Assembly: GCF_003403015.1 (NCBI RefSeq)
Contig: NZ_QURL01000004.1
Location: 62,001-126,000, forward strand
Origin: Fulvimarina endophytica
GTDB taxonomy: Bacteria > Pseudomonadota > Alphaproteobacteria > Rhizobiales > Rhizobiaceae
DNA: 64,000 nucleotides
Reading direction: 5' to 3'
Made by a program: the position numbers and the translations under genes. The notes below the pieces were generated by a model. The model was not told the DNA's origin. It made no database searches and saw only the letters and a program-made list of their open reading frames with translations. Numbering within the stretch: the stretch's first letter is position 1; each line of letters begins with the position of its first letter. Of this stretch, positions 1-10,399 are shown piece by piece.

Positions 1-435
1 TCCAGGCAAACCCTGACGAAGGTCGACGACCTCTTCCAGGCCTCGGGGGCCAGCTTCGGCATCGTGGACTCGTCGATTGCGGGCCGTGGCTACCGGATCG
101 ATTATTCCGCCGACTTCGCCGATGGCGATGTCTCCGTCGATGTCAGGGCCGAGGGGATCGATACGCTCATCGCCGGCCTTCAGGAGGCCGGCCGGGACTA
201 TCCGCAGGCCCTTCAGGGCGTCAGCGTCCTGCAGATGGCGAAAGGCTTCGGCAGACCCGTGGGTGACGGCGCCCTGGAATGGGCCGCCACCTTCGGCCGC
301 GACCAGTCCATCACCGTCAATGGAGCGATGCTGCGCGCACCCGAATCCCCCCAACCCCCAAGCCTCGATCCCGGCGCCGGACAGTTCGAACCCGGTGCCC
401 CATCGGAAGCGGACGGCCCGACCGATCCGCTCTGA
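1..435 (+). CDS. C-terminal part of an unknown protein (possibly DUF2125-like), cut by the window edge
   Basis: The frame is open from base 1 to a TGA at 433-435, so only the last ~144 residues are present. No transmembrane segment is visible in this part. The end has an alternating beta-rich look, with a G-A-L-E-W strand and a following S-I-T-V-N-G-A strand, then a proline-rich tail of about 30 residues. That ending resembles the C-terminus of the DUF2125 family of alphaproteobacterial envelope proteins, but this is a weak impression. No function is assigned. It is followed by 185 bases without a gene before the Dps-like gene. Confidence 0.5.
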   Translation, partial: SRQTLTKVDDLFQASGASFGIVDSSIAGRGYRIDYSADFADGDVSVDVRAEGIDTLIAGLQEAGRDYPQALQGVSVLQMAKGFGRPVGDGALEWAATFGRDQSITVNGAMLRAPESPQPPSLDPGAGQFEPGAPSEADGPTDPL

Positions 436-620
436 TCCGGGCGCCGTTCGGCCGAAACGGCACGCGGTTTGCGGCATCGGTCGCGCCGGCAGCGACACTA
501 TGGCACGCTTATCAAAAGCCCCGTCGCACGGAACGACACCCTGCCTTTCCCTTTAACCTCGGCGGCCGGATCGGAATCATCCTGACAATCCCGCCGCAGA
601 GCACAGGGAAAGGGACAGTC

Positions 621-1235
621 ATGACATTCCGCCACCTCGGTCACCTTCGCTACGCCGCTCCCATCGCGGCGGCGCTGCTGGCGGGTCCTGCATTCGCGCA
701 GAGCACCGACACGAACACGAACCCGGCGACATCGAGCTCGGGGACCGAGACATCGACGCAGAACAGTGTCTCCCTGCCGCTTTCGCAGGATGTCCGCCGG
801 ACCTCCACCGAAGCCTTGCAGCAGGTCACCTATGATCTCATCGCGCTTCAGCACAATGTCCATCAGGCGCACTGGAACGTGCAGGGCATCGAGTTCTACC
901 AGCTGCACGAGTTCTACGGCGAACTCTATTCGGCGCTTCTCCCGTTCATCGATCAGGCCGCCGAACGCAAGCTGGCTCTCGGCGAGGCGGCTGACGGCCG
1001 TCTGGTCCCGACCGCCGAAAACACGACGATCCAGCCCATCGATGAAGGCTATCTGAACGATCGCCAGACCCTCGAGCTCCTCGAAGCCAATTACGCGACG
1101 ATGTCCTCGGACCTCTACTCCGCGATCGATGCGACCGAGGACGATCTCGTCACCCAGGACCTTCTGATCGGCTTCTCCCACGTGATCGACAAGCATTTCT
1201 GGCAGCTCCGCGCCCATCTCGAACGCGGTCGCTGA
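621..1235 (+). CDS. Dps/ferritin-like protein with Sec signal peptide
   Basis: 204 residues. The ATG at 621 follows a purine-rich AGGGAAAGGGACAG stretch. Residues 1-27 form a classical signal peptide ending A-F-A-Q, so the product is predicted to be exported. A Ser/Thr-rich linker (about 28-50) follows, then a Dps four-helix domain. The family's HWN motif (H84-W85-N86) and the second ligand His (H96) are present. D111 and E115 align with E. coli Dps D78 and E82. The residue aligned with ferroxidase ligand D67 is G100, followed by a Glu. Cytosolic Dps stores iron, quenches peroxide and binds DNA; an exported form would act in the periplasm, where no DNA is available. Dps membership is clear, the altered role is inference. 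Confidence 0.88.
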   Translation: MTFRHLGHLRYAAPIAAALLAGPAFAQSTDTNTNPATSSSGTETSTQNSVSLPLSQDVRRTSTEALQQVTYDLIALQHNVHQAHWNVQGIEFYQLHEFYGELYSALLPFIDQAAERKLALGEAADGRLVPTAENTTIQPIDEGYLNDRQTLELLEANYATMSSDLYSAIDATEDDLVTQDLLIGFSHVIDKHFWQLRAHLERGR

Positions 1236-1262
1236 TTGCGTCTCGTTCTGCCCCAAACGCAA

Positions 1263-1292
1263 AAGCGCGCCGGGATCGCTCCCGGCGCGCTT
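1263..1292. terminator. Bidirectional hairpin terminator between the dps-like gene and pnp
   Basis: A perfect 13-bp stem (1263-1275 with 1280-1292) with a TCGC loop lies 27 bases after the dps-like stop and 128 bases beyond the pnp stop on the other strand. The minus-strand side runs into TTTT, the plus-strand side has only a short T run. The convergent position fits a shared terminator. Confidence 0.75.
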
Positions 1293-1420
1293 CGATTGTA
1301 AGCGGATGCGTGACCACAGCATCGGACCGAAAAGTGATCCCGGTTTTCGGATCATCCGATGCGTCAGCAAAAATCAGAAGACAGGGACCCGATTCTGACA
1401 TCGGGTCCGAGTCCCTCGGA

Positions 1421-3556
<2,136 letters not shown>

Positions 3557-4021
3557 GTATATCTTGCCTTTTCGTCGTTCAGGCGATCCATCGGGAAACG
3601 GAGAACCGTTCCCTCACCTGGCGGCTGCGCCCGGCCTTCCCTCGATGGGAAAGCCGCTCGGCGCGTCCTGATCGGTCGGATCGCACATCGGGTGCGAACC
3701 TTGATCCACGGGCAAGACGATGAAAGGCTCTCGAAGTCCCTGGCCGAGGCCGTAGCCTCGAACCGGACGAGACCGGCGGGTTGGCACTTTCGCGAAAGCG
3801 AAGCGCCTGTGTCCCATGCCGGCGGGGAGCCTTTGATGATCCTGCCCCATGACATCAAAATTCAGCGGATGAACCGCCGCCCGTCACCATACAGCATCGG
3901 GCGGCGAAAGTGAAACCGGCGGGCAAAGCGCCCCGCGACGGATCGCGAAAGCCGGAACCCGGCCCCCAGCGATCCCTCGCGAAATCAGCGCGTTAAGCCC
4001 TGAAAGCCGGTTCGGTCGGTG
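3557..4021 (-). promoter_or_regulatory. rpsO-pnp intergenic region, probable pnp leader
   Basis: 465 bases without a convincing gene; ORFs here are short shadows. It holds a 12-bp perfect palindrome at 3787-3798 and a small hairpin at 3745-3760 (6-bp stem, CGTA loop). In E. coli the pnp leader folds into a long RNase III-processed stem that controls pnp; a similar long stem could not be established here by eye. Confidence 0.4.
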
Positions 4022-4291
4022 TCAGCGGCGCAGGCCCAGGCGCTCGATCAGCGACTGGTAGCGCGCTTCGTCGGTCTTCTTGGTGTAGTCCAGAAGGCGG
4101 CGGCGCTGGGAGACCATCTTCAGAAGGCCACGACGGGAGTGGTTGTCCTTCTTGTGGTCCTTGAAGTGCTCGGTGAGATTGGTGATCCGCTCGGTCAGAA
4201 GCGCGACCTGCACTTCCGGCGAACCGGTATCGCCTTCCTTGGTCGCGTATTCCTTGAGGATCTCGGCCTTGCGTTCGGCGGTCATCGACAT
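4022..4291 (-). CDS. rpsO: 30S ribosomal protein S15
   Basis: 89 residues, full length for bS15/uS15, starting M-S-M-T-A-E-R-K and ending L-G-L-R-R. It binds the central domain of 16S rRNA early in 30S assembly. The characteristic segments [15 protein letters not shown] and H-S-R-R-G-L-L are intact. The usual alphaproteobacterial upstream neighbour truB is not present: upstream sequence is instead a 234-base gap followed by the AT-rich methyltransferase island. rpsO must therefore have its own promoter within that gap. Confidence 0.97.
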   Translation of the reverse strand: MSMTAERKAEILKEYATKEGDTGSPEVQVALLTERITNLTEHFKDHKKDNHSRRGLLKMVSQRRRLLDYTKKTDEARYQSLIERLGLRR

Positions 4292-4525
4292 CGGATAAGC
4301 CTTTCTATGCTGAAGACCCCCATCCGCACCCGCCTTGAAACGAGGCGGCCCGATGAAGGCCCGAACTGTGACGTCTCATGAAATTCGGAGACAGGACGCC
4401 GATCGCCGGGATGTCGTCCAGCGACGGCCATGATCATGCGAGCCGGCAAAAGCCGATCTCGTACGCGCCGGGAGATATGGGATTTCGCGGCGGAATGATA
4501 GGGGGACTCCATATATTAGCTCGCG

Positions 4526-5173
4526 CTAAGTCGCGAGATCGAAGAAATTCTCTACGTCTGCGAGCCATCCATCAATGAGACGGACGCCTGTCCCTGGGCG
4601 ACCGATTACCAGCAGCCTTTCCGGGTCGATATTACCTGCAAAACCATTATTGCGGGCAAATCGATTGACAGCATCACAGGTATTCTCTGCTCTATGAGCG
4701 AAAAAATGTCTAAACACCTTAACCTCCGAAAATACCTGAGCATTTAGGGATAAACCCAGTCTCAGCCCAGCGATATTAGAGGTTGCGTAAGAGATGAAGA
4801 CTTTTTCAACCTCCTTCGGATCTCTAAAGGCTTGCTCATCCTTTTCTCGTATTGCGATTGGAGATGATTTTTTCGCAAAGCCGCTCGGATTTATAACTCG
4901 ATATACTAAGGCAGCGGCTTCTTCCGTACTTCTTGGCGAAACGTTGCAAGATATATAACTACCATCAGCGGAACGACTTCGGAGAAGAGAGCTCTTTGTG
5001 TACTGACGAAGCCCGAGGACGACCAAATTGTCCAATTCTATTACAGCGAAAGCCAGAGTTCGCCTTGTCGCTTTGTCTGACGATGTTGAAGCAGGAATGA
5101 CGAGAGACTGTAAGTACCGTTTACGATGAATGACGGCGTCCCGCAATTTCCTTAAGTCCGATACGCATCTCAT
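4526..5173 (-). CDS. HEPN-type small protein, candidate effector of the methyltransferase-DUF262 island
   Basis: 215 residues, no signal peptide. The ATG at 5173 overlaps the DUF262 stop as ATGA, so translation is coupled. Near the C-terminus sits R155-H-F-F-A-H160, an exact R-x4-H motif, in a helical context with a following R. This is the catalytic signature of HEPN ribonucleases. Overall size and gene neighbour (DUF262) recall the HEPN family typified by Microcystis MAE_28990/MAE_18760, but that match is from memory. A/T-rich third positions set it apart from flanking genes. Alternative: a structural HEPN adaptor without nuclease activity. The motif is seen; the RNase role is inference. 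Confidence 0.65.
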   Translation of the reverse strand: MRCVSDLRKLRDAVIHRKRYLQSLVIPASTSSDKATRRTLAFAVIELDNLVVLGLRQYTKSSLLRSRSADGSYISCNVSPRSTEEAAALVYRVINPSGFAKKSSPIAIREKDEQAFRDPKEVEKVFISYATSNIAGLRLGLSLNAQVFSEVKVFRHFFAHRAENTCDAVNRFARNNGFAGNIDPERLLVIGRPGTGVRLIDGWLADVENFFDLAT

Positions 5174-6207
5174 TGCAACGCAGCATTTAGATAGAGGAAC
5201 CTCACTGCTTTTGCTCGTCCAACGTTAGTCCCCTTAGTGGAGGCGACGAATTCAGAGAGAGCCGGGTGATTATCAGGATCACGCAAGCTTTCGCTGAGAA
5301 TAGCAAGATCGACGGGATAAGCTTGGAGGGCGTCCGCGATCTCTGGCACCAGAATCGAAGCTTGCTCGTAAAGACTCAAATTAAAATGTCGATCCAGAAA
5401 CACTAAAACAAGCGTCTGAAACATATAGCTCCGTTGAAATTCGCGCTCACTTTGGGCGACTAAGTCGGCAGCTTGGCCTATCCCAACTTCCATATACTCA
5501 TAAAACAAGTCTTCTTCGTTGAAAACGGTATTGAAACGACGGTATAGACCATCAATCTGCGAAGATTTCGTCGTAACGAATCCATTCAAAGCCGTATGCA
5601 AAATTTCCGCATACATTCTGGTATCCGACATTCTAATAATATCGCGGCGCGATAGAATACCGATAGCTCGCAACTGCTCGGAGAAATGGAGGGCAACGCG
5701 CTGGATGAACCACTTAAAAGGCCCCTGAAATTTCGCGTTACGTTGCTCTTCATCGTTCAGTGGAACGTTGCTTGCGTTCATACGGCGAAATGAATCTTGG
5801 ATTTCGGAGGGTTGAACACCTCTAAATTCATCAATTGGAAGGCTATAAGATATAAAGCTTGATTGATACTCCTCCGGAAGCTGATTGTAATTCTTTCCCC
5901 GGAGTTCACTAGTTTCGATCTTATTAGACAGTTTAAATTTTTTGTTGTAAAAGCTCTGTAGAGTATGACTTCTTTGCTGACCATCGACAATATCTTTGAT
6001 CGTACTCCGCGTTCTAAGGTCGACTTTCGAATAAAGAAATATCTTAGGTATAGGATACTCTAGTAGAATAGATTCTATAAAAAACGATTTCGCGTAAGAC
6101 GCCCAGATACCCGCGTTTCGCTGATAGTCGTCATTCACTGTGATCAACCCATCATTCAACGCTTTACAGTAGTCACCAACAGACATCGGCGAATATACAG
6201 CTCGCAT
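5170..6207 (-). CDS. DUF262 domain protein (DGQQR NTPase/nuclease fold), stand-alone
   Basis: 345 residues from the ATG at 6207, one base after the methyltransferase TAA and behind an AGGAAAG Shine-Dalgarno; an earlier in-frame ATG at 6264 would overlap the methyltransferase and is less likely. The N-terminus has Y-Q-R-N-A-G-I-W and a D75-G-Q-Q-R79 motif, the hallmark of DUF262 (ParB/sulfiredoxin-like fold), as in GmrS, BrxU and SspE, where this motif serves nucleotide-dependent sensing. Those proteins normally carry a C-terminal DUF1524 HNH nuclease. None is seen here, so cleavage may be delegated to the coupled HEPN protein. Low GC: 21 of 60 bases are G/C at 5941-6000. Confidence 0.8.
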   Translation of the reverse strand: MRAVYSPMSVGDYCKALNDGLITVNDDYQRNAGIWASYAKSFFIESILLEYPIPKIFLYSKVDLRTRSTIKDIVDGQQRSHTLQSFYNKKFKLSNKIETSELRGKNYNQLPEEYQSSFISYSLPIDEFRGVQPSEIQDSFRRMNASNVPLNDEEQRNAKFQGPFKWFIQRVALHFSEQLRAIGILSRRDIIRMSDTRMYAEILHTALNGFVTTKSSQIDGLYRRFNTVFNEEDLFYEYMEVGIGQAADLVAQSEREFQRSYMFQTLVLVFLDRHFNLSLYEQASILVPEIADALQAYPVDLAILSESLRDPDNHPALSEFVASTKGTNVGRAKAVRFLYLNAALQ

Positions 6208-6208
6208 C

Positions 6209-7417
6209 TTATTCTTTCCTAAAAAACACGGCGCTTTCTGCTTTCGGCAGCCGAGCGTTCGCATGAGCTCGTGTGTTAACCAGCGACATCGAACGACGAC
6301 TATCGAACGTGTATCGCGAATATTCGAAAAGACCGAACTGATTCGCCAAGCTAGCGATCAAATCGGGCAAGTCAATCGTTATGTCTTTGTAGCTAGTAGG
6401 CTGCGCAACAATGCAACCGCTTCCTCCAGATTTTAGGGCATTTCCGATATTACGAATGGAAGCTTGGAGATCAACAAAGTAAGTTGCAAAAAAGCGCAGA
6501 TAGTAAGTCGATGACGCTTTAGAAGCATGCCGCTTTATGCGCTCCAAAACGCCTCTTACGTCGTCAGGGAGGCGCTCGATACTCTGTGCAGGGCGCTCGC
6601 TAGTCAGCGGCGAACCCAGCATCGAGCGACGAAGACGTTGAATATCCGGGGCGAGATCGAAATCCCTGAGTAGCAAAAACTCGGGCAAGGTCGCATGTAC
6701 GTAATCTAAACGTGTAAGATACGGCGGAGATGTCAATACCCCGTCGAAAGTATTGAAACGTCCGATCGCTTTCCTTGAATCGCCACGCTCAATGACGATG
6801 GCACACCCGGGAGATTTTTCGGAAACACTTCGCCATTGCTTTAGCGTCTTGAGCAACTTTATCCAATTATCGCAAACTGCTCCTGCCTCTACTTGCAACC
6901 CTTCGAAAGTTGAATGACGACTGTACCAAGATGGATTCCGCGACCGCCACTGCTCCAGCTGCGACCGTGCGAATGGAAATAAGGCAGCAATAGCTACGCT
7001 GTGAGCCGTTTCATTCGTCACAGGGATCTCACGAAACGCGTGACCAATCTCCCTGAACTCAGTGACGCCCCTACAACGCAACAGATCCTTAGTATTGGAA
7101 ATAATTTCTGCTGCTTCTTCAAAATCGGTGTCTAGAGCGACCCTAGCCCTACCAAGATGCACCATAACGGGATTAATGTCATATCCATAGCAGGAGGTGC
7201 CCGCGTGCGCACATGCGGCGGCTGTGGTCCCAGATCCACTCCACGGATCCACGATCACCGCGCTGCTCGGCAAGCCAAGCTCAGACAGCGCCCAAGTGGC
7301 GAAATCTAATGGGTATCCAGCATAATAACGATAGAACTCATTATCCGATCTTCTAATAGGGTTTTTCGTTGAAACCCCCGCAGATGGCAACAACGCCTGG
7401 TTGAACAAATCTCGCAA
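6209..7417 (-). CDS. Amino-type DNA methyltransferase (N4-cytosine or N6-adenine)
   Basis: 402 residues. The start is a TTG at 7417 directly after an in-frame TAG, with AGGA about 11 bases upstream; no earlier start exists and the next ATG lies after the cofactor motif. The S-adenosylmethionine motif D57-P-W-S-G-S-G-T-T65 comes first and the catalytic T229-S-P-P-Y233 comes about 165 residues later. In common beta-class enzymes the order is reversed. S-P-P-Y favours N4-cytosine methylation, though adenine is possible. A long segment between the motifs (about 90-225) could be the target recognition domain. It heads the three-gene AT-rich operon and probably marks host DNA for the DUF262/HEPN partners. 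Confidence 0.85.
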   Translation of the reverse strand: MRDLFNQALLPSAGVSTKNPIRRSDNEFYRYYAGYPLDFATWALSELGLPSSAVIVDPWSGSGTTAAACAHAGTSCYGYDINPVMVHLGRARVALDTDFEEAAEIISNTKDLLRCRGVTEFREIGHAFREIPVTNETAHSVAIAALFPFARSQLEQWRSRNPSWYSRHSTFEGLQVEAGAVCDNWIKLLKTLKQWRSVSEKSPGCAIVIERGDSRKAIGRFNTFDGVLTSPPYLTRLDYVHATLPEFLLLRDFDLAPDIQRLRRSMLGSPLTSERPAQSIERLPDDVRGVLERIKRHASKASSTYYLRFFATYFVDLQASIRNIGNALKSGGSGCIVAQPTSYKDITIDLPDLIASLANQFGLFEYSRYTFDSRRSMSLVNTRAHANARLPKAESAVFFRKE

Positions 7418-8540
7418 ATGCTATGCAGTCCTGCTAATTTTCGCACATCGTTGATCAATGTACGATCCACGTCTCATCTCTAAGCGTCGGTTAATATGCG
7501 TGAATGATGCCCGGACACCGCTCTCCGCCGTTGACTCGACAGGTATTTGAGATCTTTGATTGCGAAGATCGGGCCTGGTTGTTTGCCGAAGACATTCCTT
7601 TTTCCATTTTTCTTTCTACACGCAAAACTACTACGTTTCCAGTGATTGCGCGCTTGAAATTTTTGGCCTTATAGAATTTTCGGCAATTCAAACTGGGCAG
7701 ACACGGCTCATTCCAAACAAACTGAAGCGATCAAATAAGGGTTGACGTCGACTGATGCTCGCCTCTCGTTACAAGGGACACCGTTAGATTCCAGCTTGCT
7801 TCAAAATCTTATCCCCACCCCCACCGCCCTCCCCCATCATCCCCTCACCGCGCCACCGAATGGCAAGGACGATCGCCGGGATCGTTCGGGGGTGCGGGCG
7901 GTGTCTGCGGCGTGGGGGCTTGTCCGGAAGCTCCCTCATCCCGGACGCCTCGCGGCTCCGCCGACCCCTCGCGTACTACGGCGCGGGTGCGGATCGGTCC
8001 GCTTGAACGGCCGGGCCCTCGAAAGCCCGCCGTGAAGCGTCGGCAGCCGTCCGACAGTCTGGGCGTTCCGCGCCCGGGCCGCTTCGGGTCCCTTCACGCC
8101 CGCCATCCGGCGAGTGCAACAAGGGCCCGGCGGTTCGTAGCGGAAAGCCGGGCCGAGGGCGAAGCGAGGCGACAAATCCCGTGCGGTGCGCCGGAGGCGA
8201 ACCGGACTTGACTACACATCGGAGGGTTTGCCTCCGGCGCTCCGCTGCCGCCTCTTTGGGATGCGGCCGTGGCAAGGCCCCGCTTCTTCGAAGCGCCGGA
8301 CGAACCGGCCCTTCGAACAAGCGGGCGATACGGGACCGACCCCTCCCCCGACATGAAAGGCCGGGACGGGCGAGCGGGCCCGGCGAGGTTCAAACCCCGG
8401 CTCGCAGACACGAGCGCGGGAACGCCGATCCGTGCCCCCCGCTCAGCCCATGATCCACGCGCCCTTCGCGGTCCGGCCGAAAAGGGTGCCCGGCGGAAGG
8501 AGAGGCCGGGCGGGTTCGTTTTTCGAGGGAGGCACAGATC
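7418..8540. other. Intergenic region: AT-rich island end, then very GC-rich sequence without a supported gene
   Basis: The first ~350 bases (to about 7770) share the low GC of the island and hold the presumptive methyltransferase promoter on the minus strand, including an ATCGT...ACGAT inverted pair at 7447-7466. From about 7800 the sequence becomes strongly GC-rich and is open in several frames at once, with arginine/proline/alanine-rich translations typical of non-coding GC-rich DNA. No known RNA gene (rnpB, ssrA, ffs) was recognised. Confidence 0.5.
8188..8240. repeat. 11-bp perfect inverted repeat with 31-base spacer
   Basis: GCGCCGGAGGC at 8188-8198 is matched by its exact reverse complement at 8230-8240. 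The spacer contains TTGACT. It could be a relic of a mobile element or a stem-loop. Nothing else marks its function. Confidence 0.4.
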
Positions 8541-9218
8541 ATGGCGAAGCGGAGAGGACCGAAAGCGGCGGGCTCTGAAGCGGCACTGGCGAAACCTTCG
8601 AACGGAACGCCGGGACGGGCGAAGCCTGCGGCACGGCACCCGGCCGGCGGCAAGGCGAAGGCCGGCGGCGGGGGACGGGGCGATGCGGCGGGCGCGCCGC
8701 CCGTCAGCCGCGAGGAGATCGCCGAGTCGCAGGCGATCGCCCGCCGGCATTACCAGCGCTTCGTCACCGCCATGCGGCTCGCCGGCCTGCCCGTGCGCCC
8801 CGAGGTCCGCGCGCGGCTCGAAGGTAAGCGCCATCGCCCCGTCCCGACGCATGCGATCGGCGACGAGCACGTCATCGCCGATCGCATCCAGCGGCTGTCC
8901 CATCATTGCCGGCGCGGCGATTGCCGCCGCTTCTTCCAATGCCGCCACGGTGAGCGTGCGGGCGAGGACAGGGAGGCGCTCCTGCGCGGCAGTCCGCCGC
9001 CCTGTCTGTCGCGCATTCCGCGCGCCGCCAATCTCGCAATGCGCTTCCTGATCGCGCGATCGAGCAGCCCCCGCCTCTTCCGCGAGCCGGACATGGTGAA
9101 GCGGGAGGTTCAGGCCGTCGCCATCATGGAGGCGGAGATCGCGGCGGCCCCCATGGGCAGCGGGCCTTCGGGGGAAAGCGCGGGAATGACGGCGGTGGCG
9201 TATGAAACGCAAAATTGA
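8541..9218 (+). CDS. Hypothetical protein, doubtful in its second half
   Basis: 225 residues. The ATG is preceded by GAGGGAGG at good spacing, which is the best evidence for a gene. Residues 1-55 are a basic, Ala/Gly/Pro/Lys-rich low-complexity segment like histone-like or DNA-binding tails. Residues ~55-95 look like normal protein (S-R-E-E-I-A-E-S-Q-A-I-A-R-R-H-Y). After residue ~95 the composition becomes Arg/Cys/Pro-rich and unlike a natural protein until the last ~40 residues, so a frameshift or a shorter real gene is possible. No family was recognised. Confidence 0.35.
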   Translation: MAKRRGPKAAGSEAALAKPSNGTPGRAKPAARHPAGGKAKAGGGGRGDAAGAPPVSREEIAESQAIARRHYQRFVTAMRLAGLPVRPEVRARLEGKRHRPVPTHAIGDEHVIADRIQRLSHHCRRGDCRRFFQCRHGERAGEDREALLRGSPPPCLSRIPRAANLAMRFLIARSSSPRLFREPDMVKREVQAVAIMEAEIAAAPMGSGPSGESAGMTAVAYETQN

Positions 9219-9311
9219 GATCGGTAAAGCCCGGCTGCGCGCATTTTCTTGCCTCCGCGTAAAGGCCGGAAGGAGGATAGATTCGGCGCCGTCTCAACTT
9301 CGGAGCCGGCC

Positions 9312-10079
9312 ATGTCCGACTTTCTTCTCTTCCTTCTCGTGGGCGGTCTCGCCCAGCTCGTCGACGGCGCCCTCGGCATGGCCTATGGCGTCGTCTCCTC
9401 CACCGTCCTCATCTCCTTCGGCGTCACCCCGGCCACGGCCTCGGCCTCGGTCCACACGGCGGAGCTCTTCACGACGGCGGCCTCCGGCACCGCCCACGCG
9501 ATCCACCGCAATATCGACTGGAAGCTGTTCTGGCGCCTCGTGCCCTTCGGCGTCCTCGGCGGGGTGGTCGGCGCCTATCTCCTCACCAGCTTTCCCGGCG
9601 CGGTGATGAAGCCCTATGTCGCGGCCTATCTCACCCTCATCGGCGTCTATCTGTTCTCCCGCTCCTTCCGCAAGATCCCGAGCCGCCCGGTTCCCGGCAG
9701 CGTCGTCCCTCCCCTCGGTCTCGCCGGCGGCTTCCTCGACGCCGTCGGCGGCGGCGGCTGGGGGCCGATCGTGACGACCGGGCTGCTGGGTGCCGGCGGC
9801 CAGCCGCGCTACGTCATCGGCACGGTCAACACGGCCGAGTTCCTGATCACCGTCGCGGTCTCCATGAGCTTCCTCTTCGCCCTCCTCACCGGCCACTGGC
9901 AGGAGAGCGATTTCGCCTCCCACGGCTTCGCCGTCCTCGGCCTCATCGTCGGCGGCGTCATCGCCGCGCCGTTTGCGGGCTACATCGTCAAGCGTCTGGA
10001 GGAGAAGGTGCTCCTGCGCCTCGTCGGCGGCCTCATCACCAGTCTCGGCCTCGTCCAGGTCGCCCAGCTCCTCGGCTGA
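9312..10079 (+). CDS. TauE/SafE (TSUP) family membrane exporter
   Basis: 255 residues from the ATG at 9312 (GGAG six bases upstream); the frame extends further upstream but that part is hydrophilic and atypical. About 8 hydrophobic helices are visible. The family motif appears twice in relaxed form: G-A-L-G-M-A-Y-G-V in the first half and G-G-G-G-W-G-P-I in the second, reflecting the internal duplication of TSUP proteins. These inner-membrane proteins move sulfite, sulfoacetate or related anions. No sulfur genes are adjacent, so the substrate is unknown. Confidence 0.85.
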   Translation: MSDFLLFLLVGGLAQLVDGALGMAYGVVSSTVLISFGVTPATASASVHTAELFTTAASGTAHAIHRNIDWKLFWRLVPFGVLGGVVGAYLLTSFPGAVMKPYVAAYLTLIGVYLFSRSFRKIPSRPVPGSVVPPLGLAGGFLDAVGGGGWGPIVTTGLLGAGGQPRYVIGTVNTAEFLITVAVSMSFLFALLTGHWQESDFASHGFAVLGLIVGGVIAAPFAGYIVKRLEEKVLLRLVGGLITSLGLVQVAQLLG

Positions 10080-10174
10080 AATCGTCAGGCATACCGGAAG
10101 GGTCAGGGAACGGGGAAAGGCCGGCCGCGTTTAGAATGCGAAACTTTTGTTCGTGAAACGAAGGGAACAGGACA

Positions 10175-10360
10175 ATGACCAACAAGGACGAAGTCAAGGG
10201 CGCAGCCAAGGAAGTCGGCGGCAAGATCAAGGAAGCCGTCGGCAGCGCGCTCGGCAACGAGAAGATGGAAGCCGAAGGCAAGGTCGACCAGACCGAGGGC
10301 AAGACCCAGAAGAACTACGGCAAGGTCAAGGACGCGGCGACGGACCAGACCGGCCACTGA
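10175..10360 (+). CDS. CsbD family stress protein
   Basis: 61 residues, highly charged, rich in Lys/Glu/Gly, with the family pattern of repeated K-x-x-x-G-K/G-x-x-K-E-A segments (D-E-V-K-G-A-A-K-E-V-G-G-K-I-K-E near the N-terminus). CsbD-like proteins are small, abundant general-stress proteins of unknown biochemical role. The ATG is preceded by GGAACAGGAC. Monocistronic, closed by a strong terminator. Confidence 0.9.
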   Translation: MTNKDEVKGAAKEVGGKIKEAVGSALGNEKMEAEGKVDQTEGKTQKNYGKVKDAATDQTGH

Positions 10361-10399
10361 TCTTCAGGCGGGCGCCGTCTGGCGCTCCTCTCCTTACGC

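Noticed and set aside
8094..9212. A 372-residue minus-strand open frame
   Set aside because: It is antisense to a plus-strand ORF that has a good Shine-Dalgarno, and its composition is typical of a shadow frame.
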